A DNA stretch of 64,000 nucleotides from Agrypnia vestita. Lineage: Eukaryota > Arthropoda > Insecta > Trichoptera > Phryganeidae. Under the pieces are notes generated by a model, which was not told where the DNA came from, made no database searches, and saw only the letters and a program-made list of their open reading frames with translations. Each line of letters begins with the position of its first letter. Within the stretch, counting starts at the first letter, position 1. Position numbers and translations under genes: made by a program. This document shows positions 11,301-22,345 of this stretch, in pieces. Where the stretch lies: NCBI GenBank assembly GCA_016648135.1, contig JADDOH010002085.1, positions 124,001 through 188,000 of the forward strand, written 5' to 3'.

Positions 11301-12292
11301 ATGTATAAATAATCTCATTTGAAAAGAAAAGCGTAATGAATGAGTGAAATATGTTTAAATATACCGAAAGGCTTTTTAAATATTAAAAATAAATAAGGAA
11401 AGGGAAAGTAATTGATCAAAATAACGAATATTTCCTTCAGTGAAGTAAAGTTAAAAATTGTTAATAATATATCAATAAAACGTAATAAACTTCTCCAATT
11501 ACCTAAGACACCATTTGTATATAGGTAGGTACTCAATTGTGTGATGACAAGCACATTTGTATATATAATATTATTAACATTGCTTGTTGAAATCATATTC
11601 AACATTATAAATACTTAATAAAATCATTAATAGACACGGCTATTTAAATTATACAATAAATTTGCTTACCTTATTGTGTAATACGAAGAAGAAGAAAGTG
11701 TATCAATATATAAATGTCCTTACCTGAAACAAAAATTAAGATATTTTTGAATTATGAACTTTAAAGATGTAATACTTAAAATGTGCCAATTTAAAATTGC
11801 TACTGCCAATAACATTGAGTTCGTTGAATGAAATATATGTTTTCTTTAAAAAATTATAAAAACAAATGCAACGGTGATTCACCCAACAAATCATGCCACA
11901 AGCTGCTTTATAAAAGCTTAATTTGATAAATCAATTAATTTTAAGTATAATTAATTATTTTAAGTACAACTCATACACACACAAACACCAATTTCTTCCA
12001 AACATACAATACGCTTGGTCACTAGTAATTTACTGTATGTAATTGATGTTATTAGCATATTATATGATGCATGTTATAACATTGTAAATATACAGATGCA
12101 AACTGAACTAATTTATATGTGTATGACTGTTTTGCACCGACATTCAATAGAGTAACAAATATATATAATGAATAACAGATAATAATATGCATTTACGTAA
12201 TTTAGTGTGCGTGTGTTTACAATGACAAGTACGATGTTGATTGATAAATAAATACATTAGAGCAAGAAGGAATGCTAAGTCTTTTATTTAAA
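11301..12292. other. No gene seen
   Basis: AT-rich DNA. A 96-aa minus frame at 11,315-11,605 is compositionally biased and unrecognised. Confidence 0.4.
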
Positions 12293-12556
12293 CTAGCTGT
12301 TACCTACCCGTCAAAAAGACGGAACATTGGTTCGCGTCTTTCTTAAGTCCTAGCATATATATTTATAATATCTTTTTGGCGGTCCGCGGAGAGGCAGCGG
12401 TAGCAGCACCGCTATCGTTGCCGCCTTCGGGTTTGCTGGCCCGGGGTTCAAGCCGCATCTCCAGCCGTTTAATTTCGTTTTTTAGCCGTGAATTTGAACG
12501 AAATTATGGACGTTAAACGAAGTTACAGGGACAGACACCGAAATTATTATTTTTGA
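12293..12556 (-). mobile_element. Short non-autonomous Helitron, copy C
   Basis: On the minus strand the element starts TCAAAAATAATAATTTCGG (from 12,556) and ends with a CCGTC-TTTTT-GACGG hairpin, a ~12-nt spacer and terminal CTAG at 12,296-12,293. A 5' TC, a 3' hairpin and CTRR without target duplication are the Helitron hallmarks. The 264-bp body contains a GC-rich stretch (12,378-12,470) with a GGTTCAAGCC box resembling a polymerase III B box. No protein is encoded. Confidence 0.8.
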
Positions 12557-12736
12557 TGTTGTCCGTTGCACGGAGACCAAGCCATAATGAGGTATGCCGA
12601 CCTTCGTCCGCCCCTGTCAACCGAGTATCTCGAGGACAAAATTTCATTCGTGCACATGCACCAAAGGGGTTACATTCAAATTCAAAATATTTTTTTGACG
12701 TAACTATTACACATAATATATTTTTTACTATCATTG

Positions 12737-12802
12737 TTTACGTTGCGTTTACTATCATTGTTTACATTACGTTTACAATTATCGTTGGTTAATATTTTTC
12801 GT
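12737..12802 (+). repeat. Flanking repeat of LINE fragment, left copy
   Basis: About 65 bp with gcgtttactatcattgt and acaattatcgttggttaata. It recurs in direct orientation at 13,191-13,255, on the other side of the LINE fragment. The right copy is continuous with a larger dispersed repeat (13,220-13,650). Confidence 0.65.
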
Positions 12803-12874
12803 TCAAGAAAAATTGTGAAACTTGGAGAATAAGATACAACGACAAGCTGTATAACATGTTTAAGGCTCCCAACT

Positions 12875-13132
12875 CGACTGAGTAGGGTGAGAAGGGCAGG
12901 GCACGTGCAGAGAATGCCGTCGTCGCGGATGCCCAGGAAGATCCTCGAGGGACATCCACGTGGAGGAAGAAGATTCGGCAGACCTAGCCTGCGATGGGAA
13001 GATGAGCTCAGAAGAGATGCGAACCAAATACTACGGGTAACAAACTGAAGGACCGCAGCGGGAGACAGGAGGAGTTGGAGGCGAGGACTGATGATGCTCG
13101 ATACGAGCTGTAAAGCCATCGAAGAAGAATAA
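12875..13132 (+). pseudogene. LINE (non-LTR retrotransposon) C-terminal fragment
   Basis: An 86-codon frame to TAA at 13,130-13,132, broken by one internal TGA. It reads RAGHVQRMP, then PRKILEGHPRGRRRFGRP, SLRWEDELRRD and a basic tail ending AIEEE. This GHV.RM...GRRR.GRP..RW order is the end of the reverse transcriptase polyprotein in many insect LINEs, after the polymerase domain. The 5' side is truncated and only the last part of the element was inserted. Family assignment beyond LINE is not possible here. Confidence 0.8.
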
Positions 13133-13219
13133 TATTTTTTGTTATGTTACGTAATTAACGTTGTTTATTATTTATTATTATTATTATTATTTGCGTTTAC
13201 TATCATTGTATAAGTTACG

Positions 13220-13650
13220 TTTACAATTATCATTGGTTAATATTTTTCATTAGCAAATTATTTTATTAATTTCAATACGGCAGTGTTTTGTGATGTCCCG
13301 CAAAGATTATTTTCCGTGACGCGCACAGCTTTTGGAGATAATCATGTCGCCAGGGTTTGAGTGCAATTACAAAGTAAATTATTTTATTGTTTAATGATGT
13401 AATTTCTATGATGTAGCGTATTGAAAAAAATAGTTTATTTGTGCAAATGACGTCGGTTTGAAAGTATTATTTTCTTTAAAAAAATCGTAGTTATACATTC
13501 GTAATAAGCAAACGGCGCATCTTATCAAAAAAGTCGTAAACAATGTTATTAGTTACATACAAAATTTATACAAAATCGGCCTCATTGTTTTTGAGATATC
13601 ATCTCAAAGTGTCTGAAAAGGGAAGTTTCGAGAAAAAGGCAAAAGAATAA
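13220..13650 (+). repeat. Dispersed repeat V, copy 1
   Basis: Matches the reverse complement of 21,190-21,585. Shared blocks include ggagataatcatgtc, aaacggcgcatctta and caaaatcggcctca. Non-coding as far as visible. A TTA microsatellite (about 13,164-13,188) lies just upstream. Confidence 0.75.
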
Positions 13651-14412
13651 TGTAATTTATATAAGAATTCACCTAGCTTTAAATTGTTATAATTCAGCCA
13701 ATTCTTGGAGTTTTTAATGAATGATAACTCGAACTCTTCTTAGTACTGTATAATGTGAGAAAAAAAAAACATTTTTTATAATGTCAAAAAAATGTAAAGG
13801 TGGAGTAACTCCACCCCTTATGCAATGAGATGATAAATATATATTTTTTGTAACTAAAAAAAAAAGTTTTCAATGTTCAGCCTAAAAGTACCAAGTATCT
13901 GAATGTTGATAATCTAAATTAAACCTTGACCTGGAGAGTAAAATGACATTAAACATAGAAGTGCTCAAATTGACGATAAAAAATTGAAAAGCTTACAAAC
14001 GTTTCACATGTCATTATTAATACATTACTAATCAGTGTAATCAGAGTACTTTTAACGAATTAATAAATATTTAATTTAATAACCTCAAAAAACGATCCAA
14101 CATCTCGATATGGCGTATTATAAAATCATTAAAAATGCATTTAAAGTGAATGAGATAAGGAGATTTTTTAGCATTTTGAAAAGGGAACGCTTCAATTTGT
14201 TACATTATACAGAGCGGTTATGGGGCGTAATTAAAAAACCATTTGAAGCAAAACAAAAAGGATATCCTTGATAACTACAAGTGACTGTAGCTATTAATGG
14301 CTGTGATTGTACTGGGAATTCGCCATTCAGTAACGATTTTAATACGAAGGAAAATTAAACATTAAATATTACAATTTATAAATATCTAAATATCGACCAA
14401 ATAAACCAAATA
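13651..14412. other. No gene seen
   Basis: AT-rich DNA with several A homopolymers. No convincing frame or repeat identified. Confidence 0.4.
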
Positions 14413-14548
14413 TTCGAGGGTGACCCTGTTTAAGGCTTCAACAATCGAAGAGCATGCATTTGAAGATATAAGAACGCGGTTGAAGCAAAAGAGGTGTGCA
14501 CGGTTTTCCAGCTTACACTTGCGGAGAAACAGCGTGATGGTAAGTTAA
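14413..14548 (+). pseudogene. 3' end of the LINE family seen at 62,460 (fragment)
   Basis: Aligns by eye with 63,355-63,510, sharing gaagcaaaagaggtgtgc-type sequence and the terminal gcgtgatggtaagttaa-type tail. It is divergent and frame-broken. A third tail of the family is at 26,048-26,170. Confidence 0.6.
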
Positions 14549-15085
14549 AAAAAAGTTTGTCATTTCCACCCATGATAGAAAACCATGTCTACTAATTTTT
14601 GGAAGTCGTATATATTTAAATTATGCGCCACGTTTCACATGCGAGTTCTAACGATCCTTCACGCGGCCAGCACCAAAGCTTTTTCATTCCCCTTGAACAA
14701 ATGTCGCTAATGAGACCTCCGTTTCAGTTCATACTTGCGCACGTAGGACGTGTATAGCGCGTATTATGTAGTAAACATCGATGTAACACTGCTATACAAT
14801 TGACAAACCAATCTCCCTCGTGGGGCCAAGGAACGAACAGCGAACACCCGCCGAAGGACCGTAATTACGCCGCAGATCGGACCAGGAAAACAGCAATCAA
14901 GCGTAGTGCCATTGTTTGCGGCGCTGGCCATCTTGGTCGTGTGGGAATTTATTCGTTCAATTATTCATTTTCACCAGATTTATGAAACGAAGGTTTTGAA
15001 TTCATAATATGTTTTGGATTTCCACTGGTGTGCCCGTTTTATCGCAATGTATTCATACGGGCAAGCAGAATAACTAAAACGTATA
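14549..15085. other. Unassigned, with GC-richer patch at about 14,800-14,950
   Basis: A 61-aa frame (14,800-14,985) lies in a locally CpG-rich stretch but has no recognisable product. Possibly TE-derived or regulatory. The rest shows nothing. Confidence 0.3.
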
Positions 15086-15493
15086 TCTATACCTATAAAA
15101 CTCAATTTCTGTCTGTTCTCTATACAAATCTACACCGTTTGACAGACGTTTGACGATCTCACCCAAATTTTACACACTTGTTCTTTAGAACCCGGCAGGT
15201 AACACAGGTCAACTTTCCTCCTCACCTTTACCCCACCCCATGGTATATTCTCTATACAAATCTACATTATTTGACAGATCTGACACAAATTTTACATACC
15301 TACTTATTCTATACGACTCGGCGGGTAACAAAGGCTACATTTGCCCCTGGGTATCTCATGCACCCCAGCCTAGATTAAATGGAAACATTGTTTTTATTAG
15401 AGGCTTTGCGAAATAATGGAACCTTTTGTTTCTCCCCACAAATTATTTTTAACTTAATCCTTAACCCGTGCAACGCCGGGCACGAACAGCTAG
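15086..15493 (+). mobile_element. Non-autonomous Helitron, copy A
   Basis: Starts TCTATACCTATAAAACTC and ends CGTGC-aacgccgg-GCACG hairpin, AACAG, CTAG, with host A before and T after: the classic Helitron insertion between A and T. The 408-bp body has two ~127-bp tandem units (landmarks ggcaggtaac near 15,195 and gcgggtaaca near 15,322). The copy at 60,972 belongs to the same family but has five units. No protein is encoded, so it would depend on RepHel supplied elsewhere. Confidence 0.85.
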
Positions 15494-17490
15494 TCTATAA
15501 TAATTATACCCACGTCTTTAATTTATTTTAACAAAATACATCCATATAATTTCTGAAATCATCCAACTTCAGAATTAACTTTATCGATTATGGTCAGATT
15601 TTTCGCGGTCCTCCAAGACTTCTTGTACTTAACAAACTCGCATTACATTTGCATATGTTTGACCTTTCATTAGTACACTCTATGTGTCCGAACAACCTAT
15701 TTATTTATCTTAGCTGTTTCTTCATTATATATTTCATACTCACCTTGGTCACATCGTATCTTTATGAATTACTTTATTCCATATCCTTCTTAACAACATC
15801 ATTGTTTGAAATTTACAAATTTCGGTTGCCTGTATTGTCATTAATTTAATGTAATGTCATGAAATGGTTACTACCTACAAATCAATAATAATCATTAAAA
15901 AATATTACGGGCAGAAGAAAAAATAAAATTACTAAAACATGTTACACATATTCGACCCCTACTGTTCGTGAATTTTTTATCTACTTAAAATAAAAAATAT
16001 ATGATGTCTGTTCTTTGCCCTCCGCATAAAATTAAGTACATATAGATGTGGCACTATGGTAGAAATACATACTTCAAACGAAATACCTAGTTGATTATTT
16101 ATAAATAAGTAGATTTATTATGAATATAATAAAAAATTAAATGATGACAGATCAATGGCAAAACAGCCTTTTTTCAATTCAATATAATTTATATTTCTTA
16201 CAATTCAATTACCAATCAGATTGTGCGTAATCAAGATCAACGAACACCTTTAAAATTTATACAGAAATATGTAGTACATTACTGTTCCATTTTTTTTTCG
16301 CCGAACCCATCAGTACCCGATAAACCCCAATCTACATGGAGTAAATTAAAAAGAAAATAAAAAATATTTTATATAAAAAAACTTACGCTAATTATTTATA
16401 ACTAGATGAATCCCATAAAAATGATATTACTTTTACATATCGGTTCCTAAAGAATGAGTAATTATTTATTTATATTAAAAAGTAAGTAAAAAGAAAAAAA
16501 GGTAAAGGCTAATTCACGTCAAAATTAAAAATGAAGCAATGATATAATAATCTGTAGATACGTTACAAGCGTGAAATCTTTTCAACTGAAAAGTAAGGTA
16601 ATTGCCTTACTTGCATTCATTATCGAACAGATCTTCTTTGTGATCGGGCGCCGCGCTACGTCGGAAAAAAGTCCCAGGGAAAAAGGAACAGAGTATCGTA
16701 CACTATTGTAAGAATGAGTATGTTATTTTAGTCACCGTGACTTCAAATTACCTGATTTTTCTGTCTACACGCAGAGCGTGTGTGAAATAAGTGTGCGCGT
16801 GATTTGTTGTCTCTTTCAATACAATATTTATGAAAGCTACATATGAAAGCCGACTAGTATGGGAATAACGTGTCTATATAATACGTCAATGGATGGAAGC
16901 ATAACAAAATTTTTCGATTTTGCTACTTTTACGCTATTATTAAAATTGGAAACTGCTGGTAACGCCCGAGCGTGCAACATCTCACATTTAAATTTCGTTT
17001 GTATGTGTAATAACATAAAATATGTAAATGCCAAATTAAGTTGAACGAAACGTTTATTCTATTAACCATGAGCCAGTATGAAGAATTTGAAATTTACAAA
17101 AAATATGTATCTTTTAATTGCATCTTACAAAAGACTATCAAAAATAATATAAAAAGTATTTTTTAATTAATATACAATAAATTTTTCATCATGTACACCT
17201 GCTATTTTTTTTATGAACGGCATCATGGTCCAGCGTTGTAAATCGCGCAATTTAACTCGTAATTGATCGTACACCATTGACTTCGAATAAAACAAAATAG
17301 GTCAACAGCAATTGAATTGTTGTCTAATAAAAATCAATAATTTTAACGATACGGTACAAAAATCATTAAGATCATTTTATTACTTCAGGTGGGCCTCGGG
17401 CAACGAAAATAATTTCGGATCAAATTCGATCGCGATTCGTGAGATCTTCGCCCCGCAAGAGGCATTATATATGAATCAACGCAGCCGGAA
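15494..17490. other. No gene seen
   Basis: Two kilobases of AT-rich DNA. Overlapping complementary 61- and 65-aa frames at 16,837-17,044 are chance. A small GC-rich spot near 16,645-16,670 stands out, but nothing is assignable. Confidence 0.4.
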
Positions 17491-17660
17491 TTTAAGAAAG
17501 ACAATCAAATTAATATGTGTAAGCCGTGCGTACGACGCACATTGTTTCTGTGTGTCGATGTTTACGGCTCTAAACACCAACACAACGAAACTATGTGCCT
17601 CGTACGCACGGCTTACACACACTATTTCGATTGTCTTTCTTAAATGGAAAGAGGTCTACA
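17491..17660. mobile_element. Foldback element, family F, copy 1
   Basis: Inverted arms of ~70 bp: aagaaagacaatc, tgtgtaagccgtgcgtac and gcacattgttt on the left return in reverse complement on the right. The central loop includes aacaccaacacaacg. A second copy lies at 41,715-41,887. Non-coding. The 117-aa frame across it (17,312-17,665) is not believed to be a gene. Confidence 0.75.
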
Positions 17661-17779
17661 CGTGAAAAATCATGGGATAAAATAATTTAAGGATTTTGTT
17701 TGGAAAAAATGTATTTTTTTAAATTGACTATTAACTTAAACCTAAAACTAAATAAAATAATAATGATATAAAAATGTCA

Positions 17780-17965
17780 AGACCGTGAAATTTCGACCTT
17801 TGCGTGTTGCTTGCGCCGCGCAGTGATTGCGTGTCACACTCTAATTATCTAAAGTTTTGATGCCAGCAAGTTTTACGGACGTTTTAGAAATTTACGGACA
17901 CACAGACAGGCGGACAGACAGACAGACAATGGAATTATTATATTTAAAATTTAGATTAGATAGAT
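17780..17965 (-). mobile_element. Possible Helitron 5' portion, copy E
   Basis: On the minus strand a start like TCTAATCTAAATTTTAAATA is followed by repeated TGTCTGTC and acgtccgtaa blocks like those in Helitron copies C and D. I do not find a CTAG end with hairpin, so it is probably truncated. Confidence 0.4.
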
Positions 17966-18483
17966 ACGATAAGTTCAGAGTGCATTGCGTGCAATTACAA
18001 AGAACTAAGAAATGCCGGTAATCACGTGTACTATGAAGAAGGGAGATTCCATGAATACATATTGACACCGGAAACGTAAATTGCTGTAAAACAGCATAGC
18101 AAGTGTAGTAAAAATATTTTGTATTTTAACACAGAAATGCGTACACAGAATACGTATCATGTCAATAGTGTTATTATTTTCAAATTAAGCTGAATGTTTC
18201 TGCTATAAAAATAAAACTCACTTGACCTCTTGGAAGGAGGCACGACTTTACAACCATCATACCTACGCGAGTGTCTGTTTTCCAGTAAACCAACATGCGC
18301 ATCAAATGATATACATATGTAAGTACTTCAATCTTTTAAGCATTGCAATAGTTGGAAAAATAACTAAAGTATTTCGTACATATTTTACACAATTATGCTC
18401 AAGAGCACACTCATACGCAAATTTGAATGTACTAAGGGTGTAAAGATAGTATGCTACCATTTAAAATATGTTTTTTTAAACTT
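17966..18483. other. No gene seen
   Basis: AT-rich DNA. The 73-aa frame at 18,222-18,443 has no recognisable product. Confidence 0.35.
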
Positions 18484-18675
18484 TGTAATAAACACACAAT
18501 ATGAGTTATTAATTACTACTATAGTTTTGAGAGGAGCAGTCCCTCTCATCATCAGATATAGATAATAACTATTCTAATAACTTCTAATAAGTTATTTTCT
18601 ATACCTGATGATGAGACGGACTGCTCCTCTCTAAACTATAGTAGTAATTAATAACTCATAGTGTGTGTGTATTAC
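18484..18675. mobile_element. Foldback element, 192 bp
   Basis: Arms of ~80 bp share tatgagttattaattacta, gaggaggagcagtcc-type and ctcatcatcag blocks in inverted orientation around an AT-rich loop (about 18,570-18,600). Only this copy is seen in the window. Likely a MITE. Confidence 0.75.
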
Positions 18676-18871
18676 AATTACAACAACAAAAAAATAAAAC
18701 ATATTTTAAATTATAATGTTGCACCACGAAGTATCTGTCAAATCTTTCAATGATATTATGGTATTTATTATTTATCTTAATTTTTAAGATCAACACATAA
18801 TGTTGTGTGGGCTAATAAATGATTTCATTTAAACATATTGCATTCCATCTAGTCATTTAAAAGTTTTTATA

Positions 18872-20193
18872 TTAGGTCCTTACATATGAAATTGACGTTT
18901 AGTATGGGAGGAACATAAAGCCGATTTTTTTTATTATAATATATTTATTTAATCAAAGTATGTACCATTGCTATCTATGCACTTTTGCCATCTCATAGGT
19001 AGTTCATCGATCCCTTTACTATAAAAACCATTCGGACGGGAATCAATAAAATCTTTGAAGGCGGTTTTGACTGCCCCATCGGAGTTGAATTTTTTCCTTT
19101 GCAAGAAGTTATCCAAATTTCGAAAAAATGGTAATCTGTTGGGGCAAGGTCCGGAGAGTACGGTGGATGTCTTAGACATTCCAATTGAAGCTCCTCTAAT
19201 TTGGTAGCCGTCTGTTGTGCAGTGTGTAGTCTAGCGTTATCATGAAGCAGCAGTGGCCTAGAGCGATTAACCCGCCTCGGTTGTTTAGCAGCTAGCTTTC
19301 CCATCATGGTTTGCAGTTGCTGACAATAGACATCTGCCGTAATCGTCTGGCCAGATTTAAGAAAGCTGTAGTGAACGACACCAGCACTAGTCCACCAAAC
19401 GCTCACAAGTAACTTTTTTTGGAGTCAATTTTCGCTTGGGGCATGGTTTGGCTGGTTCGGCAGGGTTCAGCCATTGCGATGAGCGCTTCCGATTATCGTA
19501 CAGGATCCACTTTTCATCACAGGTAATGATTCGATTTAAAATCCCTTCATTATTGTGCCGGTTGAGTAATGCAACGCAGCAGTCAACGCGCGTTTGTTGA
19601 TTTGCTTCACTCAATTCGTGAGGTACCCACCTTTCAAACTTTTTCACCTTACCAATTTGCTTCAAGTGGATTAAAACAGTTTTATCACTAACACCGCAGC
19701 CTGCAGCTAACTCGGATGTGGTTTGCGATGGATCCGCTTCCACAATAGCCTTCAATTCTTCATTATCAACTTTGGTCTCCGGCCGTCCACGGGGCTTGTT
19801 CTGCAGGTCGAAATTTCCAGAACGAAAACGTTGGAACCAAAAACGCACTGTGTTTTCTTTTGCGGCACCGTCGCCATACACATCATTAATCCTTCGAGCC
19901 GTTTCTGCAGCACTGGTGCCACGGTGGAACTCGTACTCGTTAATAACGCGATATTTCAAGTTTTTCATTTTATAAACTGAGTGACGCAAAGAAAAAAACA
20001 ATTGAGGAAAAAACAAATGAATTATAATTTTCAAAACACAAATACATGAGTAAATAGCTGTATAAATTTGGATTTGGAATTCCTAACCAATGAGAAGATA
20101 TTTGAGATCAAATTTGCCAGTACGGAAAAACGCCAATTTCATATGTTTCTATATTCATTTCTATATTCAAATGTTCATATAAAAAAAACCTAA
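18872..20193 (-). mobile_element. Nearly complete mariner transposon
   Basis: A 1,322-bp element flanked by TA on both sides (18,870-18,871 and 20,194-20,195). The left terminus is TTAGGTCCTTACATATGAAA. On the right the outermost bases are the complementary ACCTAA, but the inner part of the repeat (aacgccaatttcatatg, 20,130-20,146) is displaced inward by ~40 bp of locally duplicated AT-rich sequence (ctatattcat, ctatattcaa). Size and termini match a full-length mariner. The right-end rearrangement and two frameshifts suggest it is inactive. Confidence 0.9.
18949..19968 (-). pseudogene. mariner transposase with two frameshifts
   Basis: DDD transposase that in intact relatives excises and reinserts the element at TA sites. 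The start is taken at 19,968 (MKNLKYRVI), because residues upstream are element 5' sequence. In order: a paired HTH region (INEYEFHRGTSAAETARR, GRP hook-like PRGRPETKVDN, then TTSELAAGCGVS), linker WVPHEL, first catalytic Asp in CDEKW, second in LLHDNARLHTA and third in PDLAPTDYHFF. The last two have 34 residues between them, the mariner DD34D signature. Frame breaks fall near 19,412 (one extra base before the VSVWWTSAG block) and near 19,120 (one base short after YHFF). The rest, through FYSKGIDELPMRWQKC, is intact to the stop at 18,949. All three catalytic residues survive, so it is recently dead. Confidence 0.92.
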
Positions 20194-20274
20194 TAATAAA
20201 ATTTTTGCACTTTTGTTTAAACCTCCTTATATTCACTGTGTTTTGAATTTCTTTTGGCAAGCTATAGAAGATTT

Positions 20275-20348
20275 TTAAACATTTTCAACTCATAATCAAG
20301 GCAGGAATATAGTCCTGAGAGATTATTAATGTTTTCCAAATAACCCTG
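20275..20348. mobile_element. Family P palindromic element, terminal 74 bp only
   Basis: Carries attttcaactcataatc, the aggcaggaatatagtcctg block, the attaatgttttccaaataac end and terminal CCCTG followed by TA (20,349-20,350). The rest of the element is missing. Confidence 0.7.
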
Positions 20349-20350
20349 TA

Positions 20351-21189
20351 CAATACGGTTATATGACAATGTGTGAATGCCGAAACCAAAAAATAAATAA
20401 TGACTAAAAATCGTAAAAACGCTATCAAACGTGTGTACTGTCACATAAAATATTATGCCTGTGTTGAAAATTAACAAAATGGGTTTGATTTTGGAAAAAA
20501 TACATAATAAGAGACAAAATATGTAACACGCCGAATAAAAAATAGAAAACAAATTTTCCTTTAAATATTTCCTATGTCGAGTTAAATATGTATCTAATTT
20601 ATCCCGAACGGCTTATGAAATTTCTTTTTTGTTTACCAACGGATTTTTTTTGTAATATGCATTTCGTTTTTTAAAATTTCATGTCGTAGTCGGGAATTCG
20701 ATGGGTCCAAAATACAAATAATTAATAAAATGTGTGCGGAGGTGCCATCCGTTCTGCTAGTAGTCTGCCTTTTATGATTATATCCACCAGGACTCTCATA
20801 TTTCTACATGATATTGAGCAAACGTACGATATACATAATGTCCTGTGATATACTGGATGTCCGTGTCCATTACAAAAGGTCAACATTAACCATTTCAATG
20901 TCAAAAAATTTGCTTTTCTAATCCACACGCCCTACTTGTGAGCAACGTTCCCTTTGTGCTGTGCGCGTGTGCGCCTGCAGGGCGCTCTGTCAAAACAACG
21001 CACACCAAAAAATATACCACACAAGTTTTAACAAGGTTAGGCACAGAAAAAAAACTGAAAAATGATAACTGACTGCAAATAAAGTTCATCAGAAATTAGT
21101 TAAATATAGGTGATAATCACCTTGACATTAAAAAAAAATTATCATTTTTACTAAGTATACCATGTTAAAGCAATTTGATGCTGGCGTGG
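20351..21189. other. Unassigned
   Basis: AT-rich with one GC-richer spot (20,925-21,000). Minus-strand frames (96, 68 and 62 aa) have no recognisable products. The 68-aa frame at 20,722-20,928 contains a GHGHPVYHRT stretch that could be a scrap of a TE-associated helix-turn-helix, but this is not supportable. Confidence 0.3.
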
Positions 21190-21585
21190 TGGGCGAATTT
21201 TTAAACAAACACACTATTTTACTTTTTCTCAAAATTCTCCTTTTCGGACTGGTAGAGATTATATCTCAAAAAACCTTGAGGCCGATTTTCTTTCAAATTT
21301 TGCACACATTTTACTAATAACATCTACGATGTTGCGTACGATTTTTTTGTTAAGATGCGCCGTTTGCTATTATGAATTTTTGACTTTTTTTGGATATGCT
21401 ACATCATAGACATTACATGATTTAAAGAGAAAATAATTATCGTTTTCATTTCACTCAAACCCTAATGACATGATTATCTCCAACAGCTGCGCGCCACGAA
21501 GGACCTTTGCGGGACGGCACGTAACTCCACCATTTTGAAATTATGAAAAATTTGTTAGTGAAAAATATTTACCAATGATAATTAA
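21190..21585 (-). repeat. Dispersed repeat V, copy 2
   Basis: Inverted match to 13,220-13,650 with scattered differences. The shared ends near accaatgataatta suggest the repeat boundary is close to 21,585. Non-coding. Confidence 0.75.
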
Positions 21586-22199
21586 TAAAACGAATTTGAT
21601 ATGTGCAATAAGAATACTTGTATTTGAATGTACATTAGACATCTTTTTTTTAATCTGTATAAATAAGCATTAATTATATTGTTTATATTCTCAGCCGAGA
21701 CACATTTATTGTGGTTTGCCAATTTGGGGGTTAACACATTATGAGATGTACAAAAAACTTGAGCTTTTTGTGAACGTAATTCAAGGAAAACGGCCAATCA
21801 AGCGCGGTACGCGCAAGGCCAATCTGATAATTAATATGGTTTCAAGAACCGGCGCGTATTGTTTTACAAGTGGTTAATCAATTGCACAGCTAAATAAAGA
21901 TAGGCAGACGATTTGAACTACTAATAAGTGCATGATAGTGAAAACATAAATTAACCACTAACTTGCCCATCATTTTAACAAACATAGTCAAATTTTCCCG
22001 GAATGCATTACATTTTCTAAGTAAGCATACAAAGATAATAATTATTTGTCATCGATTAATAAACAGACATCACGACTATTTTTTTATCGTTATCGTTTTT
22101 TTTTAAATCATTTCGGTATATATATAAGAAATAAATGTTTAAACACATTTTTGGACATGACTGCTTTAAGGTATCATCTCCCAGAAAGTTCACTATTTT
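21586..22199. other. No gene seen
   Basis: AT-rich DNA. A 71-aa minus frame at 21,582-21,797 is unrecognised. Confidence 0.35.
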
Positions 22200-22345
22200 A
22201 GACCGGGTAAAGCGAGTGGTTAAGGAAAGCCGTGAGCGGTCCTTGTAGCCCAGTAGGCATGACACTGATTTCCCACACCGAGGCTTCCGAGTTCGATTCC
22301 CAGTGAGGTCACTATTAATCTATGTAATTTACTTAAGCTTAGGTG
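22200..22345 (+). mobile_element. tRNA-derived SINE, family C
   Basis: A polymerase III-type A box (TAGCCCAGTAGG, about 22,247) and B box (GAGTTCGATTCCC, about 22,290) are spaced as in a tRNA, but the 5' and 3' ends cannot form an acceptor stem. A ~50-bp unrelated tail follows. This is a SINE head rather than a tRNA gene. Confidence 0.6.

Noticed and set aside
19718..19980. Two 85-aa plus-strand frames
   Set aside because: They lie antisense to the mariner transposase helix-turn-helix region and are shadows of it.
22236..22315. A functional tRNA gene
   Set aside because: The 5' and 3' ends cannot pair as an acceptor stem and the sequence continues into a SINE-like tail.
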